Below, one piece after another: positions 5,148-6,875 of a DNA stretch of 6,875 bases. A program made the position numbers and the translations under genes. The stretch covers positions 1 to 6,875 of the forward strand of contig JBKJTP010000286.1 of assembly GCA_046590195.1 (NCBI GenBank), read 5' to 3'. Numbering within the stretch: the stretch's first letter is position 1; every line of letters starts with the position of its first letter. The notes beneath the pieces were generated by a model. It saw nothing but the letters and a program-made list of their open reading frames with translations, did not search any database and was not told the origin of the DNA. The DNA is from JBKJTP01 sp046590195. Its GTDB lineage: Bacteria; Bacteroidota; Ignavibacteria; Palsa-1295.

Positions 5148-6776
5148 CTAGTGAATTGTTGCCGGTGCTTCAACCCTAGGCTTGGCGGCGGGATGCTCCG
5201 ACAACGTGCGCTCCAGGAATGTTGTCAGGTCCACACCTACAGCGAGGCCAAGCTTCTTTCTTAGACGATGGCGGTGGTTCTCGACCGTCCTCTCGGAGCA
5301 GGATAGAAGCCGGGCGATGTCACCGTTCGATAACTTTGCAAGCACCAGCGAGCAGATCTTTGACTCGGTCGGCGAGAGATCAGGATACTGCTGCTGCAGT
5401 ACGGCAAGCGCATTTGGGTGGATCTCATCAAACAGACGAATGTACTCATTCCAGTCGAACGACGCCGCTGGCAATTCCCGTAAGCGCTTCCGGATATCTT
5501 TGAGCATGTCAGCAACTTCAGGCCGCTGCCGCGATAACAATTGAATGTGATCGATCACATTATTGACATACTCGTTCTGCTGCACCAGATACGACGTCCG
5601 CTGCGATAACTCCTTCGCATAGAACTGCGATCGCTCGCGGAAATGCGCAGCTTCCCGCTCTGCTTGTAGCACTTCTTGCGCGGCTCTTAATCTGGAGAGT
5701 GCATTCGATGCCCGCTCGCTTAATAGCTCCTTTTGGAGGACAGCAAATTTCTTTACTTCGTCAAATGCAGCCTTGAATTTTCCGAGTTGTTCGAGCGCTT
5801 TGCCCTTGAGCTCGTGAAGGGAGAGAAGATCGTAGCCCTTCGAATCCGTGATCGATTCAAGCAAGCGAATAGTCTCATCTGCCCTTCCCTCAAGGAGAAG
5901 CGTCTCACATTTAAGCTGGATAGAATTTGTAGTCAGTCGCTGATTCCCAATCTCGGAAGCTAACGCTATTGCCCTGTCGTGATCGATGTGTGCTTGGGTG
6001 AAGCTACCTTCAAGGCAACTTAGTTTTGCCCTTAGATTCAGAAGCGAAACCAGCTGAACGGATGTCGCCTCTTCGACATCGATTGTGGCCATCACCTCCT
6101 TCGCGGAAGCAATATTTCCCAACTCGATATTAACGCTAACCAGTAGAGTCGCTGAAGAACTGAGTCTCGCGCTGTTTCCTAGCTCGCGGTATCCTTCATA
6201 TGACTTGGTCGAGTGATACAGAGCTTCAATAGTGGCACCTCGTTCTAGTTGGGATTGGGCAAGGATTAGATGTGCATGGGCCTGCATCGCAGGATCAACG
6301 TCTGCTAGTTGTGCATGCTCAAGACATCTCTTTAAGTAAACACTTGCACCGTCGTAATCGCCGCTATTTGCAGAAATAACTCCCAAATTCAGAGTTATCA
6401 TGCTCATTGACCAATAATTCTCCGAAGCTTGAGCTTCGGTGGATGCCTTGATCAACAATTGGAATGCCTCATCTAGCTTACCTTCGCATTGTAAGATAAA
6501 TGCGCGAAGCCTGTGGATCTCAGATGCCCAAGCATTCTGGTGAGTCTGATCCGCCAGTTGCTCGACAACATCAAGCAGTTCCACAGCCTGCATACGATTC
6601 GGCGTATCTACGACATCCCTCACGCGAAGTAAAGACCAGAGGATTTGTGCCTCTGCGGGACTTTCACTCAGTCCAAGATTTGGCTCGATCGCTGCTAATG
6701 CTGTATAGCGATCGATCTCGGGAAGGGTGCTCCAACGAACATATACTCTTTTGAGGCTGGCGACCAGTTCGGACAT
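5148..6776 (-). CDS. TPR-repeat transcriptional regulator with C-terminal LuxR-type HTH
   Basis: This 542-aa cytoplasmic regulator has no signal peptide, membrane segment or receiver domain. Residues about 80-350 are helical repeats of TPR type (for example NLGVISANSGDYDGASVYLKR near 130-150 and the EGSFTQAHIDHDRAIALA region near 256-273). These normally bind peptides or partner proteins. Residues about 350-415 are charged and heptad-like, a probable coiled coil. After the linker with W442 and HPNALAVLQQQYPDLSP comes the GerE/LuxR DNA-binding domain (about 467-511): L-S-P-T-E-S-K, SNGDIARLL, and the recognition helix SERTVENHRHRLRKKLGL. This order is common in Bacteroidota/Chlorobiota regulators. 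The ATG at 6776 is preceded directly by an in-frame TTG (6779); I prefer the ATG. There is no Shine-Dalgarno sequence. It is convergent with small RNA 2. Its target and signal are unknown; the neighbouring small RNA promoters are one testable possibility. Confidence 0.93.
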   Translation of the reverse strand: MSELVASLKRVYVRWSTLPEIDRYTALAAIEPNLGLSESPAEAQILWSLLRVRDVVDTPNRMQAVELLDVVEQLADQTHQNAWASEIHRLRAFILQCEGKLDEAFQLLIKASTEAQASENYWSMSMITLNLGVISANSGDYDGASVYLKRCLEHAQLADVDPAMQAHAHLILAQSQLERGATIEALYHSTKSYEGYRELGNSARLSSSATLLVSVNIELGNIASAKEVMATIDVEEATSVQLVSLLNLRAKLSCLEGSFTQAHIDHDRAIALASEIGNQRLTTNSIQLKCETLLLEGRADETIRLLESITDSKGYDLLSLHELKGKALEQLGKFKAAFDEVKKFAVLQKELLSERASNALSRLRAAQEVLQAEREAAHFRERSQFYAKELSQRTSYLVQQNEYVNNVIDHIQLLSRQRPEVADMLKDIRKRLRELPAASFDWNEYIRLFDEIHPNALAVLQQQYPDLSPTESKICSLVLAKLSNGDIARLLSCSERTVENHRHRLRKKLGLAVGVDLTTFLERTLSEHPAAKPRVEAPATIH

Positions 6777-6786
6777 CAATTTAGGA

Positions 6787-6819
6787 AGTATAAGTACTGG
6801 CCGAGCGTTGTTCTAGAAC
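6787..6819 (-). promoter_or_regulatory. Putative promoter and palindromic operator of the TPR/LuxR gene
   Basis: On the minus strand TATACT (6792-6787) is a good -10 box, 10 nt from the ATG, so the leader would be nearly absent. Seventeen bases further upstream, where a -35 would sit, there is no TTGACA. Instead there is a perfect 10-bp palindrome GTTCTAGAAC (6810-6819). This could be an operator, possibly autoregulatory, or an activator site replacing the -35. Confidence 0.42.
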
Positions 6820-6875
6820 CTTCTCTGCCACCCTTTTGCGTGACTGTTAAACATCTCAAACCCATGTCAAGTCTC

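Overview
The window (about 52% GC by eye) carries four co-directional plus-strand genes (41-4334), a non-coding region of about 0.8 kb (4335-5147), and one minus-strand regulator gene (5148-6776). Several signs point to a Bacteroidota/Chlorobiota-type (FCB group) bacterium. No gene has a convincing Shine-Dalgarno sequence at its start. The only clear promoter-like repeats carry the Bacteroidota -7 signature TAnnTTTG. The regulator has the TPR + coiled coil + LuxR-HTH layout with the 'W..y..lFdeiHP..l..L...yPdLsp.E.kiC.L' linker common in that group. The assignment is an inference and I cannot name a genus.

Region 1 (41-4334) encodes two tandem paralogous ATP-grasp ligases of the D-Ala-D-Ala-ligase-like type (1-nt gap), a small GNAT acetyltransferase, and a KamA/lysine 2,3-aminomutase radical SAM enzyme. 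It is closed by a strong intrinsic terminator (4348-4375). Every catalytic residue checked in KamA is present, including both aspartates that in clostridial lysine 2,3-aminomutase hold the lysine side-chain amine. The set 'make a beta-amino acid, ligate it, acetylate it' suggests a small-molecule pathway, such as an acetylated beta-lysine-containing dipeptide or pseudo-dipeptide. The product is not established by the sequence.

Region 2 (4376-5147) has no convincing protein gene. It holds two consecutive units with the same layout: a conserved promoter-like block (4388-4443 and 4870-4925, offset exactly 482 bp, two conserved parts separated by a variable spacer of constant 13 nt), then 210-270 nt of strongly foldable sequence, then the identical decamer CTTCCTAGAA, then an intrinsic terminator. 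Inside each unit a hairpin displays the identical 10-nt loop TGGGGCAATG on stems of wholly different sequence, which is a covariation signature of a real structured RNA. The second unit has three hairpins, all with GGCAA in the loop. I read these as two paralogous small RNAs of a family I do not recognise. This is the most novel part of the window.

Region 3 (5148-6875) is a 542-aa cytoplasmic TPR/LuxR-type regulator, convergent with the second RNA and probably sharing its terminator. Its promoter region has a TATACT -10 box and a perfect palindrome GTTCTAGAAC at the -35 position.
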